From Poseidonibacter antarcticus (GTDB lineage: Bacteria; Campylobacterota; Campylobacteria; Campylobacterales; Arcobacteraceae), in contig NZ_RCWF01000006.1 in NCBI RefSeq assembly GCF_003667345.1, positions 1 through 64,000 of the forward strand: 64,000 nucleotides of DNA, read 5' to 3'. The notes under the pieces are model-generated. The model saw only the letters and a program-made list of their open reading frames with translations, was not told the DNA's origin and did no database searches. This document shows positions 15,195 to 24,844 of the stretch, piece by piece (positions within the stretch are counted from its first letter, which is position 1; every line of letters starts with the position of its first letter). A program made the translations under genes and the position numbers.

Positions 15195-16329
15195 AAAAAT
15201 TGTAGATAGTTTTGATAAATTACCAAGTCCTAGTTTTGTATGTGAACAAGATTTACTTGAAAAGAATTTAAAATTATTAAAAAGAGTTCAAGATGAAGCC
15301 GATGTTAATATTCTTTTAGCATTAAAAGGCTTTTCATTATATTCAACATTTGATTTATGTAAAAAATACTTAAAAGGATGCTGTGCTTCAGGACTTAATG
15401 AAGCTATTTTAGCTCGCGAAGAGTTTGGTGGAGAAGTACATACTTATTCACCTGCATTCAAAGAAGAAGAATTTGATCAAATAGTAGGACTATCAGATCA
15501 CATTGTTTTCAACTCTTTTAATCAATTAAATCAATTTAGAGAAAAAGCAAAAGATAACGTTTCAATAGGTTTACGTATTAATCCTGAATACTCAAGTGTT
15601 GAAGTAGACTTATATAATCCTTGTGCTGTAAACTCAAGGTTAGGTATCACAAAAGTAAACTTTGATGAAAATAATCTTGATGATGTTGAAGGTTTACATT
15701 TTCATGCACTTTGTGAACAAAATGTAGATGCTCTTGAAGGTGCATTAAATGCATTTGAAAAAAACTTTTCTCAATATTTTTCTCAATTAAAATGGGTAAA
15801 TTTTGGAGGAGGTCATCATATTACAAGAAGTGATTATGATGTTGAAGGTTTAATTAAATTATTAAAAGAATTTAAAATTAGATATCCACATTTAAAAGTA
15901 TTCCTAGAACCAGGTGAAGCAGTAGGTTGGCAAACGGGTTACCTTGTTGCAACAGTTTTGGATGTAATTAAAAATGGAATGAATTTAGCAATACTAGATA
16001 CTTCAGCAGAAGCACATATGCCTGATACTCTTGCAATGCCGTATCGAGCAGAAATTAGAAATAGTGGCATTGCAAATGAAAAAGAGTTTACCTATAGACT
16101 TGGTGGAAACACGTGTTTAGCAGGAGACATTATTGGAGATTATTCTTTTGATAAGCCCCTAAAAATTGGTGATAAAATCATATTAGAAGATATGATACAT
16201 TATACAATGGTTAAAACAACAACCTTCAATGGGATTAAGTTACCTGCAATTGTAATAAAGGTATCCAACAAGTGTTATCAAATTGTAAACATCTTTGGCT
16301 ATAATGAATATAAAAGCAGACTTTCATAA
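15181..16329 (+). CDS. nspC: Carboxynorspermidine/carboxyspermidine decarboxylase
   Basis: A 382-aa PLP enzyme of the alanine-racemase-fold decarboxylases that converts carboxyspermidine to spermidine. The PLP-lysine lies in [12 protein letters not shown], and the substrate pocket in [14 protein letters not shown]-type sequence ([15 protein letters not shown]). The chosen start is TTG at 15181, 12 bases after AGAGGA. It yields [19 protein letters not shown], the usual family beginning. An ATG at 15052 in the same frame would add 43 residues that merely misread the rubredoxin gene. Acts after CASDH. Confidence 0.92.
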   Translation: MKKIKKIVDSFDKLPSPSFVCEQDLLEKNLKLLKRVQDEADVNILLALKGFSLYSTFDLCKKYLKGCCASGLNEAILAREEFGGEVHTYSPAFKEEEFDQIVGLSDHIVFNSFNQLNQFREKAKDNVSIGLRINPEYSSVEVDLYNPCAVNSRLGITKVNFDENNLDDVEGLHFHALCEQNVDALEGALNAFEKNFSQYFSQLKWVNFGGGHHITRSDYDVEGLIKLLKEFKIRYPHLKVFLEPGEAVGWQTGYLVATVLDVIKNGMNLAILDTSAEAHMPDTLAMPYRAEIRNSGIANEKEFTYRLGGNTCLAGDIIGDYSFDKPLKIGDKIILEDMIHYTMVKTTTFNGIKLPAIVIKVSNKCYQIVNIFGYNEYKSRLS

Positions 16330-16342
16330 AGGATAGAAATTA

Positions 16343-17263
16343 ATGATGGGGAAAGACAGAGATATTATAGGTGATGAGATAAAAGATTTAGAAGATTTAA
16401 ACTCTTCTTTAGAAAAAGAAGATTGTAAAGATAGTACTCCTGATATAAAAAAGAAAAAGCCTAAAAAAGTCCAAATTTGGGTTAAAAAAGAAACTTTAGA
16501 ATATGAACAAGAGCTTACAAAATTACAAATTGAATTATTAAAATTGCAAAATCATGTAAAAGAACAAGGTCTAAAAGTTCTTATGATTTTTGAAGGTAGG
16601 GATGCTGCTGGTAAAGGTGGAACTATCAAGAGAATTACTGAGCATTTAAATCCTAGGGGTGCAAGAGTTGTTGCATTAGAAAAACCTAGTGATATTGAAA
16701 CATCTCAATGGTATTTTCAAAGATACACACAATATCTTCCAAGTGCAGGAGAGATAGTATTATTTGATAGATCATGGTATAACAGAGGTGGTGTTGAACC
16801 AGTAATGGGATTTTGTACAACAGTAGAACATCATGAATTTTTAAAAGAAGTTCCAGAATTTGAGCAAATGCTTGTAAAATCAGGAATTATTTTAATGAAA
16901 TTTTATTTTTCTGTATCTAAAAAAGAACAAGCAAAGAGATTTAAAAAAAGAGAAGTAGATCCGCTTAAACAATATAAACTTTCACCTGTAGATAAAGAAT
17001 CTCAAAAATTATGGGATAAGTATACAATTGCAAAATTTTCTATGCTTATGGCTTCAAATACTGATATTTCACCTTGGACAGTTATAAAAAGTGATAATAA
17101 AAAACAAGCAAGAATTAATTGTATCAAGCATATTCTAACTCATGTTGATTATCCAAATAAAATTGATGTGAATGATATAAAAACTGATGATAATATTTTA
17201 ATATCTGGTACTGAAGAGATTGAAAATATGGAACAAGAAAATAAATTTGCAAGGTCTATTTGA
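16343..17263 (+). CDS. ppk2: Polyphosphate kinase 2 (PPK2)
   Basis: A 306-aa cytosolic enzyme that transfers phosphate between polyphosphate and nucleotides, usually making NTP from NDP or the reverse. The Walker A-like loop GRDAAGKGG spans 85-93 and the Walker B/lid element FDRSWYNR spans 141-148. The charged N-terminal 50 residues precede a single PPK2 domain. It follows nspC by 13 bases and overlaps the next PPK2 gene, so spermidine and polyphosphate genes share an operon. Confidence 0.94.
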   Translation: MMGKDRDIIGDEIKDLEDLNSSLEKEDCKDSTPDIKKKKPKKVQIWVKKETLEYEQELTKLQIELLKLQNHVKEQGLKVLMIFEGRDAAGKGGTIKRITEHLNPRGARVVALEKPSDIETSQWYFQRYTQYLPSAGEIVLFDRSWYNRGGVEPVMGFCTTVEHHEFLKEVPEFEQMLVKSGIILMKFYFSVSKKEQAKRFKKREVDPLKQYKLSPVDKESQKLWDKYTIAKFSMLMASNTDISPWTVIKSDNKKQARINCIKHILTHVDYPNKIDVNDIKTDDNILISGTEEIENMEQENKFARSI

Positions 17264-17265
17264 TT

Positions 17266-18396
17266 ATGAATTTAAGTGATTTCGAAAGAACGAACCATAG
17301 TGGATTATATATTTCTAAAGTTGCTCATCCTATCTTTGGGAAAAAATATATAGCAAGATTCCAATATGAAAGAAAAAGATATGTTAAAGTTTTAGGTTAT
17401 ACAAAAAAAGATAATTTAACTAAGAAATCTGCATTAGATTTAATGCAAAAATTTAAAGATTCTATAATGTTAAAAGAGGATAAAATCGAAACTGTAATAA
17501 ATAAACCAGTTGCTACTAAAGAAAATAGTTTTGAAAATGAACAATTATCAAAACTAATTAAAGAAAATGAACAATTATTATCAATATTAGGTGATTATAA
17601 AAAACTCGATACTGATATTTTAAAAGAGGGTGTACAAAAGATATATGATCTTGAAGAGTTAAAAAGATATCAAATTGAATTAATTAAGCTTCAAAATCAT
17701 TTAGAATCAAATAATCAAAGAATGATTGTTCTTTTTGAAGGAAGAGATGCTTCTGGAAAAGGTGGTGCTATTAGACGAATGACTAGGTATATGAATAATA
17801 AACATTACCGTATCGTTGCGCTTGGTAAACCAAATGATACACAAAGAACACAATGGTTCTTCCAACGATATATTGAACATTTTCCTACAGGTGGAGAAAT
17901 AGTTTTATTTGATAGATCTTGGTATAACAGAGCTATGGTTGAGCCGATTTTTGGATTTTGTACAAAAGAAGAACATGAAATTTTTATGGAAGATGTTGTA
18001 AATTTTGAGCAAGATTTAGTAAGACAAGGAATGATTCTAGTTAAACTTTATTTTTCTGTTTCAAAAGAAGAGCAAAAAAGAAGATTTGATAGAAGAATTC
18101 AAGATCCATTAAGACAATGGAAATTCTCAGAAGTTGATATGCAAGCACAAGATTTATGGGATGAATTCTCTGAAAAAAAATATGAAATGCTTAGACGTAC
18201 AACTTCGCGATCTGCTCCATGGCATATTGTAAGAAGTGATAATAAACATAAAGCTAGACTTGAAGCTATGAAAATTATTTTAAATTCTGTTGATTATGAT
18301 GGTAGAAATTATTCACTTGATTATGAACCAGATGAAGCAGTTAATATTTCTGTTCAAAGAGAGTTACTTCAAATGAGAAAATCTAAAAACTATTAG
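17266..18396 (+). CDS. Polyphosphate kinase 2 with N-terminal integrase-like (AP2/arm-type) domain
   Basis: About 376 aa. The C-terminal 260 residues form a full PPK2 domain with GRDASGKGG (about 159-167) and FDRSWYNR. The first 70 residues (NHSGLYISKVAHPIFGKKYIA, then RYVKVLGYTKKDN) look like the small beta-sheet DNA-binding domain found at the start of tyrosine integrases and in AP2 proteins. A coiled linker (about 88-112) follows. Starts possible at ATG 17266 or at TTG 17260, which overlaps the previous stop. A terminator covers its stop codon. The domain fusion suggests polyphosphate or nucleic acid binding; its role is unknown. Confidence 0.85.
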   Translation: MNLSDFERTNHSGLYISKVAHPIFGKKYIARFQYERKRYVKVLGYTKKDNLTKKSALDLMQKFKDSIMLKEDKIETVINKPVATKENSFENEQLSKLIKENEQLLSILGDYKKLDTDILKEGVQKIYDLEELKRYQIELIKLQNHLESNNQRMIVLFEGRDASGKGGAIRRMTRYMNNKHYRIVALGKPNDTQRTQWFFQRYIEHFPTGGEIVLFDRSWYNRAMVEPIFGFCTKEEHEIFMEDVVNFEQDLVRQGMILVKLYFSVSKEEQKRRFDRRIQDPLRQWKFSEVDMQAQDLWDEFSEKKYEMLRRTTSRSAPWHIVRSDNKHKARLEAMKIILNSVDYDGRNYSLDYEPDEAVNISVQRELLQMRKSKNY

Positions 18397-18409
18397 TTTT
18401 TAGATTTTT
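18378..18409 (+). terminator. Intrinsic terminator of the ppk2 operon
   Basis: A near-perfect inverted repeat (AAATCTAAAAACT with AGTTTTTAGATTT) includes the stop codon and ends in TTTTT. AT-rich but long, and well placed between the ppk2 gene and the convergent VWA gene. Confidence 0.65.
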
Positions 18410-18435
18410 CCATCTTTATATTTTTTAGGAAATTC

Positions 18436-20076
18436 TTACCAAGGATTTCCTTCTAACTCATTCCCTTCTTTTTTAGATTCCATTTTTTTCATAAGTGGAT
18501 TTGTTTTTTGATTTTCTAATTGTTCTAACCATTTTTTTTCTTCTAAATCTGATATTTCATTTTGTTTTGTTTTTTGGATATTTTTTTCTTTAGTATTTTT
18601 TTGTTCTTTTTTCTTTTGTTCTTTTTGCTTTTGTTTATTTTGCTTTTTATTTTCTTGCTTCTTTCTATCTTGACTTTTATTTTCTTCTGGTTCTCTTAAT
18701 GCTTTTTTCACTAATTCTAAATTTTCTTTTGTTTGTTTATCATTTTTTAATTTTAAGGCATTTTCATAAGCTTTTTTTGCTTCTTGTAGATTTTGTGTTT
18801 TTACATATGCATTTCCAAGATTGTGAAATCTTTTATAGTTTAAATCTTTATCATCACTTTCTATACTCTTGTAGATATTTATTGCTTCTTTAAATTTTTT
18901 ATCTTTATATAATGAACAAGCTTGATTATATTTAGCTTGAGGACTTTTATTAACTTTCTTGTACTCTTCTACTGCTTTTTCATAATCTTTAGCTTTATAG
19001 GCTTTATTTGCATCTTCAATTGTCTGAAAATCAAATGTTGCAGCATTTATTTTATCTAGGTTGAAAAATAAGATTAAGAAAAGAATTGATTGTATAGTTT
19101 TTTTATTTTTGAAAGATAATTTAGGTAAAGATGAAAATGCAATTAAAAGTAAAAATATTCCAAAACTAAGAGGATAATAAAATAATTCAGTATAAGTTTT
19201 AAATCTTTTTTCTTTAAACTCTTGTTTTTTTGATTTAGAATTTATTTCATTTAAAATTTGAGAAATATCATTTGAATCAAGTGAATAATTTATATAAGCT
19301 CCATTTGTTTTTAAACTTAGATTTTTTATATGTTCATTTAATCTAACAGTTACAATATTACCTTTTTTATCAACTAAATAATTTCCATTTTTTAACTTTA
19401 TCGCAGCTCCTTTTTTTGTAGCTGTTGCAATGATATAAATATTTATATTGTTTTTATTTGCAAAGTCTATTTCTTTTTTGAACTCTTTTTTATCAGCACC
19501 ATCTGTTAATAAAATAAGATTTTTATTTTTGAAGTTTTTTAATAATTTATTTGTTGTTTCAAGTGTTGAATAGATATTTGTACCATTATCAAAATTCATT
19601 CCACTGTCTAAATTTTCAATTAATATCTTTAATGATGTAAAATCTTGTGTAACAGGAGATAAAATAAAAGAAGATTTTGCAAATAAAATTATTCCAAATG
19701 CATTTGTCTTTGATAATTTAATTATATCTAGTAGTTTTTTCTTTGCAAACTCTAATCTTGTAGGATATATATCATTTGCAAGCATTGATTTTGAAAGATC
19801 AATTGCAATTATTACAGCGTTTAATTTTTGTTTTGATTTATGCTCTTTTTCATTAATTACAGGGCGTGCGAGTGCTACTATCATAAATAATAAAGAAATA
19901 AATAAAATAATATTTCTTGTTTTATTTGAAAAATATTGATTAGAAACTGAAAGCTTTTCTAATACTTCTTTTGAAAAGTATTTATCAAATGAATTCTTCT
20001 TGGTAATTATAAAAAACATTAAAATAAAAGTAGGTATTAGCATTAAATAAATCACATTTATGTATAGAAATTGCAA
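18436..20076 (-). CDS. VWA-domain/TPR membrane protein (BatB-BatC-like)
   Basis: A 546-aa inner-membrane protein. Helices at about 8-25 and 54-71 precede a von Willebrand A domain with the metal site DLSKS at 93-97. A third helix near 300 leads to about two or three TPR repeats (about 345-460). A tail extremely rich in K, Q, E and N (about 465-515) follows. This combines the parts of the Bat aerotolerance proteins BatB and BatC in one chain. The usual neighbours moxR and batA are absent, and the gene appears monocistronic, divergent from tig. Role inferred only from architecture. Confidence 0.8.
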   Translation of the reverse strand: MQFLYINVIYLMLIPTFILMFFIITKKNSFDKYFSKEVLEKLSVSNQYFSNKTRNIILFISLLFMIVALARPVINEKEHKSKQKLNAVIIAIDLSKSMLANDIYPTRLEFAKKKLLDIIKLSKTNAFGIILFAKSSFILSPVTQDFTSLKILIENLDSGMNFDNGTNIYSTLETTNKLLKNFKNKNLILLTDGADKKEFKKEIDFANKNNINIYIIATATKKGAAIKLKNGNYLVDKKGNIVTVRLNEHIKNLSLKTNGAYINYSLDSNDISQILNEINSKSKKQEFKEKRFKTYTELFYYPLSFGIFLLLIAFSSLPKLSFKNKKTIQSILFLILFFNLDKINAATFDFQTIEDANKAYKAKDYEKAVEEYKKVNKSPQAKYNQACSLYKDKKFKEAINIYKSIESDDKDLNYKRFHNLGNAYVKTQNLQEAKKAYENALKLKNDKQTKENLELVKKALREPEENKSQDRKKQENKKQNKQKQKEQKKKEQKNTKEKNIQKTKQNEISDLEEKKWLEQLENQKTNPLMKKMESKKEGNELEGNPW

Positions 20077-20167
20077 GTAAAAACTCCTTTAAATATATAT
20101 TTTATTAAAGCTTTAGTAATTCTTAGATAAAATCACGGTTAAAATTATAACAATCGGAGTAAATTTG

Positions 20168-21469
20168 ATGGAATTCAAAGCAAATAGAGTAGATGAAGCA
20201 AATGCAGTAGTATCTGCAACGATTACAAAAGAAACAATTGAAACAAACTTAGACAAAGTAGCTAAACAAGCTGCTAAAACAATGGATATTCAAGGTTTTA
20301 GAAAAGGTAAAGTTCCTGTTGCAGTTGTAAAACAAAGATATGCAGATAAATTAAGAGAAGATGCTGAAGGTGATGCATTAAGAGCTATTTTAGCTGATGG
20401 TTTAAAAGAATTAAATATTTCTAATGAAGATTTAGTAGGTGAGCCTTCAATTTCTAAATTTGATAAAAAAGAAGATGGTTCAATTGATATTGAAGTATCA
20501 GTAGCTTGTAAACCAGTTGTTGATTTAGGTGATTATAAATCATTATTACCAGAAGTTGAAGATAAAGCTGTTGATACAAAAGAAATTGATTCTAAATTAG
20601 AAGAAATGGCTGCACAATCTGCTCCTTTAACTGCAATTGAAACACCAAGAGAAGTTCAAGATAAAGATCATGCTTTAATTGATTTTGAAGGTTTTGTTGA
20701 TGGTGTTGCATTTGAAGGTGGAAAAGCTGAAAAATTCGCATTACAAGTTGGTTCAGGTTCATTTATCCCAGGATTTGAAGAACAAATCATTGGTATGACT
20801 TATGGTGAAGCTAAAGATATTACTGTTACTTTCCCAGCAGAATATCAATCAAAAGATTTAGCTGGTAAAGAAGCTGTATTTAAAGTTCTTTTACACGAAA
20901 TTCAAGAAAAAGCTGCTGCTGAATTAACAGATGAATTTGCTGCTAAAATGTTACCAGGTGAAGAAAATGCAACTGTTGCAACATTAAAAGAAAAACTTGA
21001 AGAACAAATGAAAGCTGAAGCAAAAAATAAATATTACAGAGAAGAATTAAAACCTGCATATTTAGAAACTTTAGTTGAAAAATTAACTTTTGCATTACCT
21101 GCAACTGTTGTTGATCAAGAAATTAATCAAGCTTTAAATAATAAAGTTAGAGAATTAAGTGAAGATGAAATCAAAGCTTTACAAGAAAATCCTGCTAAAG
21201 TTGAAGAAATGAGAGAAGAATTAAGAGAAGATGCGCAAAATTCTGTTAAAGCTACATTTATTGTTGATGCATTAGCAAAAGCAGAATCTGTAGAAGTTTC
21301 TGATCAAGAAGTTTCTCAAGTATTATACTATGAAGCAATGCAAATGGGACAAAATCCTCAAGATGTATTAAAACAATACCAAGAAGCAGGATACCTTCCA
21401 GCAATTAAAATGTCAATGATTGAAGAAAAAGTTATTTCTAAATTATTAGACGAAAAATTAGGAAAATAA
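20168..21469 (+). CDS. tig: Trigger factor
   Basis: A 433-aa ribosome-bound chaperone and peptidyl-prolyl isomerase. The N-terminal ribosome-binding signature is GFRKGKVP at about 43-50. The FKBP domain is near 150-245 (IDFEGFVDGVAFEGG, LQVGSGSFIPGFEEQ), followed by the helical C-domain. GGAG lies 8 bases before the ATG at 20168; a TTG directly before it is not used. First gene of the tig-clpP-def cluster, joining nascent-chain folding, degradation and N-terminal processing. Confidence 0.97.
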   Translation: MEFKANRVDEANAVVSATITKETIETNLDKVAKQAAKTMDIQGFRKGKVPVAVVKQRYADKLREDAEGDALRAILADGLKELNISNEDLVGEPSISKFDKKEDGSIDIEVSVACKPVVDLGDYKSLLPEVEDKAVDTKEIDSKLEEMAAQSAPLTAIETPREVQDKDHALIDFEGFVDGVAFEGGKAEKFALQVGSGSFIPGFEEQIIGMTYGEAKDITVTFPAEYQSKDLAGKEAVFKVLLHEIQEKAAAELTDEFAAKMLPGEENATVATLKEKLEEQMKAEAKNKYYREELKPAYLETLVEKLTFALPATVVDQEINQALNNKVRELSEDEIKALQENPAKVEEMREELREDAQNSVKATFIVDALAKAESVEVSDQEVSQVLYYEAMQMGQNPQDVLKQYQEAGYLPAIKMSMIEEKVISKLLDEKLGK

Positions 21470-21489
21470 ACCTTATAATAGGATAAAAA

Positions 21490-22074
21490 ATGAGTTATAT
21501 ACCATACGTAGTTGAAAAAAGTGGAAGAGGTGAGCGAAGTTACGATATTTACTCAAGACTTCTTAAAGATAGAATCATCATGTTAAGTGGTGAAGTAAAT
21601 GATCAAGTAGCATCAACTATTGTTGCTCAATTACTTTTTTTAGAAGCAGAAGATCCAGATAAAGATATTTATCTTTATATAAACTCTCCAGGTGGAGTTA
21701 TTACTAGTGGAATGTCTATTTATGACACTATGAATTATATTAAACCTGATGTTTGTACTATTTGTATAGGACAAGCTGCTTCTATGGGTGCATTTTTATT
21801 ATCAGCTGGAGTTAAAGGTAAGAGATATTCTCTTCCTAACTCTAGAATAATGATTCACCAACCATCAGGTGGTGCTCAAGGGCAATCAACTGATATTCAA
21901 ATTCAAGCAAAAGAGATTCAAAGAATGAAAGATAGTTTAAATGCAATGATTGCAGAACAAACTGGAAAAAAAGTTGAAACTATTGCTAATGATACAGAAA
22001 GAGATAACTTTATGAGTGCTGATGAAGCTTGTGCTTATGGTCTTATTGATGAAGTTATTGCTAAACATAAGTAG
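21490..22074 (+). CDS. clpP: ATP-dependent Clp protease proteolytic subunit
   Basis: A 194-aa serine protease that forms the tetradecameric chamber fed by ClpX/ClpA. The catalytic triad is S98 (GQAASMGAF), H123 (MIHQPSGG) and D172. The N-terminal [20 protein letters not shown] is typical. It lies 20 bases after tig and 8 bases before def. It is a probable consumer of tmRNA-tagged chains made with the ssrA gene in this window. Confidence 0.98.
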   Translation: MSYIPYVVEKSGRGERSYDIYSRLLKDRIIMLSGEVNDQVASTIVAQLLFLEAEDPDKDIYLYINSPGGVITSGMSIYDTMNYIKPDVCTICIGQAASMGAFLLSAGVKGKRYSLPNSRIMIHQPSGGAQGQSTDIQIQAKEIQRMKDSLNAMIAEQTGKKVETIANDTERDNFMSADEACAYGLIDEVIAKHK

Positions 22075-22082
22075 TTTGTAAA

Positions 22083-22601
22083 ATGCTTAGAGAAGTTATA
22101 ACTTATCCTAATAAATTACTTCGATTAAAATCAGAAGATGTAGTGGAGTTCAATGAAGAACTTCACACTCTTCTAGATGATATGTATGAAACTATGATGG
22201 ATCATGCAGGTGTAGGACTTGCAGCTATTCAAGTAGGAATTCCTTTAAATGTATTAATAATTTCTTTACCAGATGATGAAGATATTCAAAATAAAGAAGA
22301 CTTAATTGAAGCTATTAATCCAGTTATTACACATAAAGATGGAGTACAAGTTTTTACAGAAGGTTGTTTAAGCGTTCCAGGTTTTACAGAAGATGTTACA
22401 AGAGCTCAACATATTATAGTTGAATATTATGATAGACATGGACAAAAGCAAACAATGGAATCAGAAGATTTCCTAGCAGTTGCATGGCAACATGAAATGG
22501 AACATTTATCTGGTCATTTATTTATTGAACATTTATCTTTTTTAAAAAGAAAAAAGTTTGAAAAAGAGTGGAAACGAAAATTAAAAGAAGAGAAAAAATA
22601 A
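22083..22601 (+). CDS. def: Peptide deformylase
   Basis: A 172-aa metalloenzyme that removes the formyl group from nascent N-termini. The three family motifs are GVGLAAIQ (43-50), EGCLS (93-97, metal ligand C95) and QHEMEH (136-141, ligands H137 and H141, catalytic E138). The usual D in QHExDH is E here, a conservative change. It is the last gene of the tig-clpP-def cluster. An AT-rich inverted repeat after the stop may end transcription against the convergent zinc-ribbon gene. Confidence 0.97.
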   Translation: MLREVITYPNKLLRLKSEDVVEFNEELHTLLDDMYETMMDHAGVGLAAIQVGIPLNVLIISLPDDEDIQNKEDLIEAINPVITHKDGVQVFTEGCLSVPGFTEDVTRAQHIIVEYYDRHGQKQTMESEDFLAVAWQHEMEHLSGHLFIEHLSFLKRKKFEKEWKRKLKEEKK

Positions 22602-22622
22602 ATTAATATTTTTTCTTATCTT

Positions 22623-23000
22623 TTATACTAATTGTAGTTTATGAACTAAATTATATATCATAGTAATAAGTAAACTATTTACTAATATCCAAACTAACCA
22701 AAAGAAAAACTTTTCAAATTTTGTAATAAATAAGTTCCTATAGAAATATGGACAAGATTTATATGCAATAACTATAAATACAATCACACCAAAAGCAAAG
22801 CTTATTTTATTCATTGATGTTATAACAATAGTTAAAAAAGATATAAATGGTAAAAATACACTAAGTGCAAAAAACTTAGCATATTTAGGTCTTTTATTTG
22901 TTCCATTAAAATATCCAACTGTATATCCACAATTTGGACAAACTGTTCCTAATTGTTCTTTTATTTCATGCTGACACTCAGGACATGGCATTAATTTCAT
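22623..23000 (-). CDS. Zinc-ribbon membrane protein, 125 aa
   Basis: An N-terminal zinc ribbon (C6-P-E-C9 and C21-P-N-C24, within the first 30 residues) is followed by hydrophobic helices at about 46-64, 67-85 and 97-118. Function unknown. Similar small zinc-ribbon/membrane proteins are common and uncharacterised. Monocistronic and convergent with def. Confidence 0.7.
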   Translation of the reverse strand: MKLMPCPECQHEIKEQLGTVCPNCGYTVGYFNGTNKRPKYAKFFALSVFLPFISFLTIVITSMNKISFAFGVIVFIVIAYKSCPYFYRNLFITKFEKFFFWLVWILVNSLLITMIYNLVHKLQLV

Positions 23001-23207
23001 AAATTGTTCTCCCTAAAATATATTAAATCATTAGATATATTTATACCTTTTTGTAGTTTGTATTGATATTAAAATTGATTAAATTATAAAATATTTACAG
23101 AAATTAGAAAAACAGTTGCTTTTTGACTTTATATAGTATTTTATATTTAAGATTGAAAGATTAAATAACTTGTTATAATAACTATATATATTATTAAAGG
23201 AGTTCTA

Positions 23208-24728
23208 TTGAAAATTATAAACTCAGCATCACTAGATGGCATAGATGCTTTAAGTATTAGTGTTGAATCTTCTTTTACAAAAGGTTTGCCTTCTTTTACT
23301 ATTGTTGGATTGATCTCAACAAGTATTCAAGAGTCAAAAGATAGAGTGAAATCAGCATTATTAATGAATGGTTATAAGTTCCCTCCTTTAAAAATCACGA
23401 TTAATTTATCACCTTCTGATATAAAAAAGAAAGGTACTCATTTTGATTTAGCTATTGCTTTACAAATTGCACTTTATGATGTAACAAAAGATGTTTTCAA
23501 AGATTTTTATGTTTTTGGAGAACTTAGTTTAAATGGTGAAATAAAAGATACAAGTACAATATTTCCAATTGTATTATCTCTTGCTAAAAATAAAAAAATA
23601 AAAAAGATATTAGTATGTGAAGATAGTGCTAAGAAAATCTCAAATATTCCAGATTTAGAAATATATGTTGTGAAAAATATAGATGAGGCATTAATATTTT
23701 TTAGTAAAGATGATAAAGAACACAGAGAAAAATACAGATATAAATCTTCAAAATTAGACTATGAAACAATAAAAATAAATGATGAAAAATTTTATTATGA
23801 AAAAAAATATACAGAAGATTTTATAGATGTAATAGGGCAAGAAAATGCAAAGTTTGCAGCTTTGATTTGTGCTGCTGGTAACCATAATCTTATTTTTGAA
23901 GGCTCACCTGGTTGTGGAAAAAGTATGATAAGTAAAAGAATAAAATATATACTTCCTCCAATGTCACTTGAAGAGATTTTGGAAAAAGCAAAACTTCTAG
24001 CTTTGGATTATAAAGAAATAGATTTTGTACCAATTCGTGCATTTAGAAATCCTCATCATAGTTCAACAAAATCATCAATTTTTGGTGGTGGAAGTGCAAA
24101 TGCAAAAATAGGTGAAATAGCACTTAGTAATAATGGTATTTTATTCTTTGATGAGTTACCACATTTCTCAAAATCAATACTTGAAGCTATGCGAGAGCCA
24201 TTAGAAGATAATAAAATATTAATATCAAGAGTAAATAGTAAAACAGAATATGAAACAAAATTTATATTTATAGCTTCAATGAATCCTTGTCCTTGTGGTA
24301 ACCTTTTATCAAGTATTAAAAATTGTAGATGTAATGAAGCAGAAATCCAAAGGTATAAAAATCGCCTTTCTGATCCTTTTCTTGATAGAATTGATTTATA
24401 TGTGGTTATGAATGATACTTCAAATGATTCTAAAAATACAGTTAGCTCAGAAGAATTACATACAAATGTGATTAATGCTTTTAAAAGACAAAAACAAAGA
24501 GGGCAAAGTGAATTAAATGGTAAGTTAAAAGATGAAGATATTAAAAAATATTGTCTTTTGGATAATGAATCAAAACCATTACTTGAAAAAGCGATTATCT
24601 CTTATGAGCTTACGTTTAGAAGTATAAATAAAGTGCTAAAAGTTGCAAGAACAATTGCCGATTTAAATGATAATGAAAATATAACAAAGAATGATTTATT
24701 AAAGAGTTTAAGTTTTAGGAGAAGATAA
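23208..24728 (+). CDS. YifB/ComM-family AAA+ (Mg-chelatase-like) protein
   Basis: A 506-aa protein with an N-terminal Lon-like (ChlI) domain, residues 1-165, starting MKIINSASLDGIDALSISVE. The AAA+ core contains GSPGCGKS (Walker A), FFDELPHF (Walker B) and a C-terminal Mg-chelatase domain. ComM members are helicases that promote branch migration in natural transformation; assignment to this activity is by family. Start is TTG, with GGAG 7 bases upstream. It is a plausible partner of the competence-like operon at 28.8-32.9 kb. Confidence 0.9.
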   Translation: MKIINSASLDGIDALSISVESSFTKGLPSFTIVGLISTSIQESKDRVKSALLMNGYKFPPLKITINLSPSDIKKKGTHFDLAIALQIALYDVTKDVFKDFYVFGELSLNGEIKDTSTIFPIVLSLAKNKKIKKILVCEDSAKKISNIPDLEIYVVKNIDEALIFFSKDDKEHREKYRYKSSKLDYETIKINDEKFYYEKKYTEDFIDVIGQENAKFAALICAAGNHNLIFEGSPGCGKSMISKRIKYILPPMSLEEILEKAKLLALDYKEIDFVPIRAFRNPHHSSTKSSIFGGGSANAKIGEIALSNNGILFFDELPHFSKSILEAMREPLEDNKILISRVNSKTEYETKFIFIASMNPCPCGNLLSSIKNCRCNEAEIQRYKNRLSDPFLDRIDLYVVMNDTSNDSKNTVSSEELHTNVINAFKRQKQRGQSELNGKLKDEDIKKYCLLDNESKPLLEKAIISYELTFRSINKVLKVARTIADLNDNENITKNDLLKSLSFRRR

Positions 24729-24758
24729 AATATATAAATAATTAATATAACAATATAT

Positions 24759-24842
24759 TACACTGCCTCATATCGTAAGACTATTTATAGTGATGAATAT
24801 CGCTCCTATTTTTGTGAAGAGGTTGCAGAGATACACTTTTGA
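24759..24842 (+). pseudogene. Possible coding remnant between yifB and the MocR gene
   Basis: An open stretch without start codon reads YTASYRKTIYSDEY then RSYFCEEVAEIHF and stop. It is less AT-rich than surrounding spacers and has a protein-like composition. It could be the 3' end of a decayed gene. No family recognised, and chance is not excluded for 28 codons. Confidence 0.25.
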
Positions 24843-24844
24843 AT

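Noticed and set aside
22588-22620. Terminator between def and the zinc-ribbon gene
   Set aside because: The inverted repeat is entirely A/T and could be chance in this AT-rich sequence, so it was not listed as a feature.
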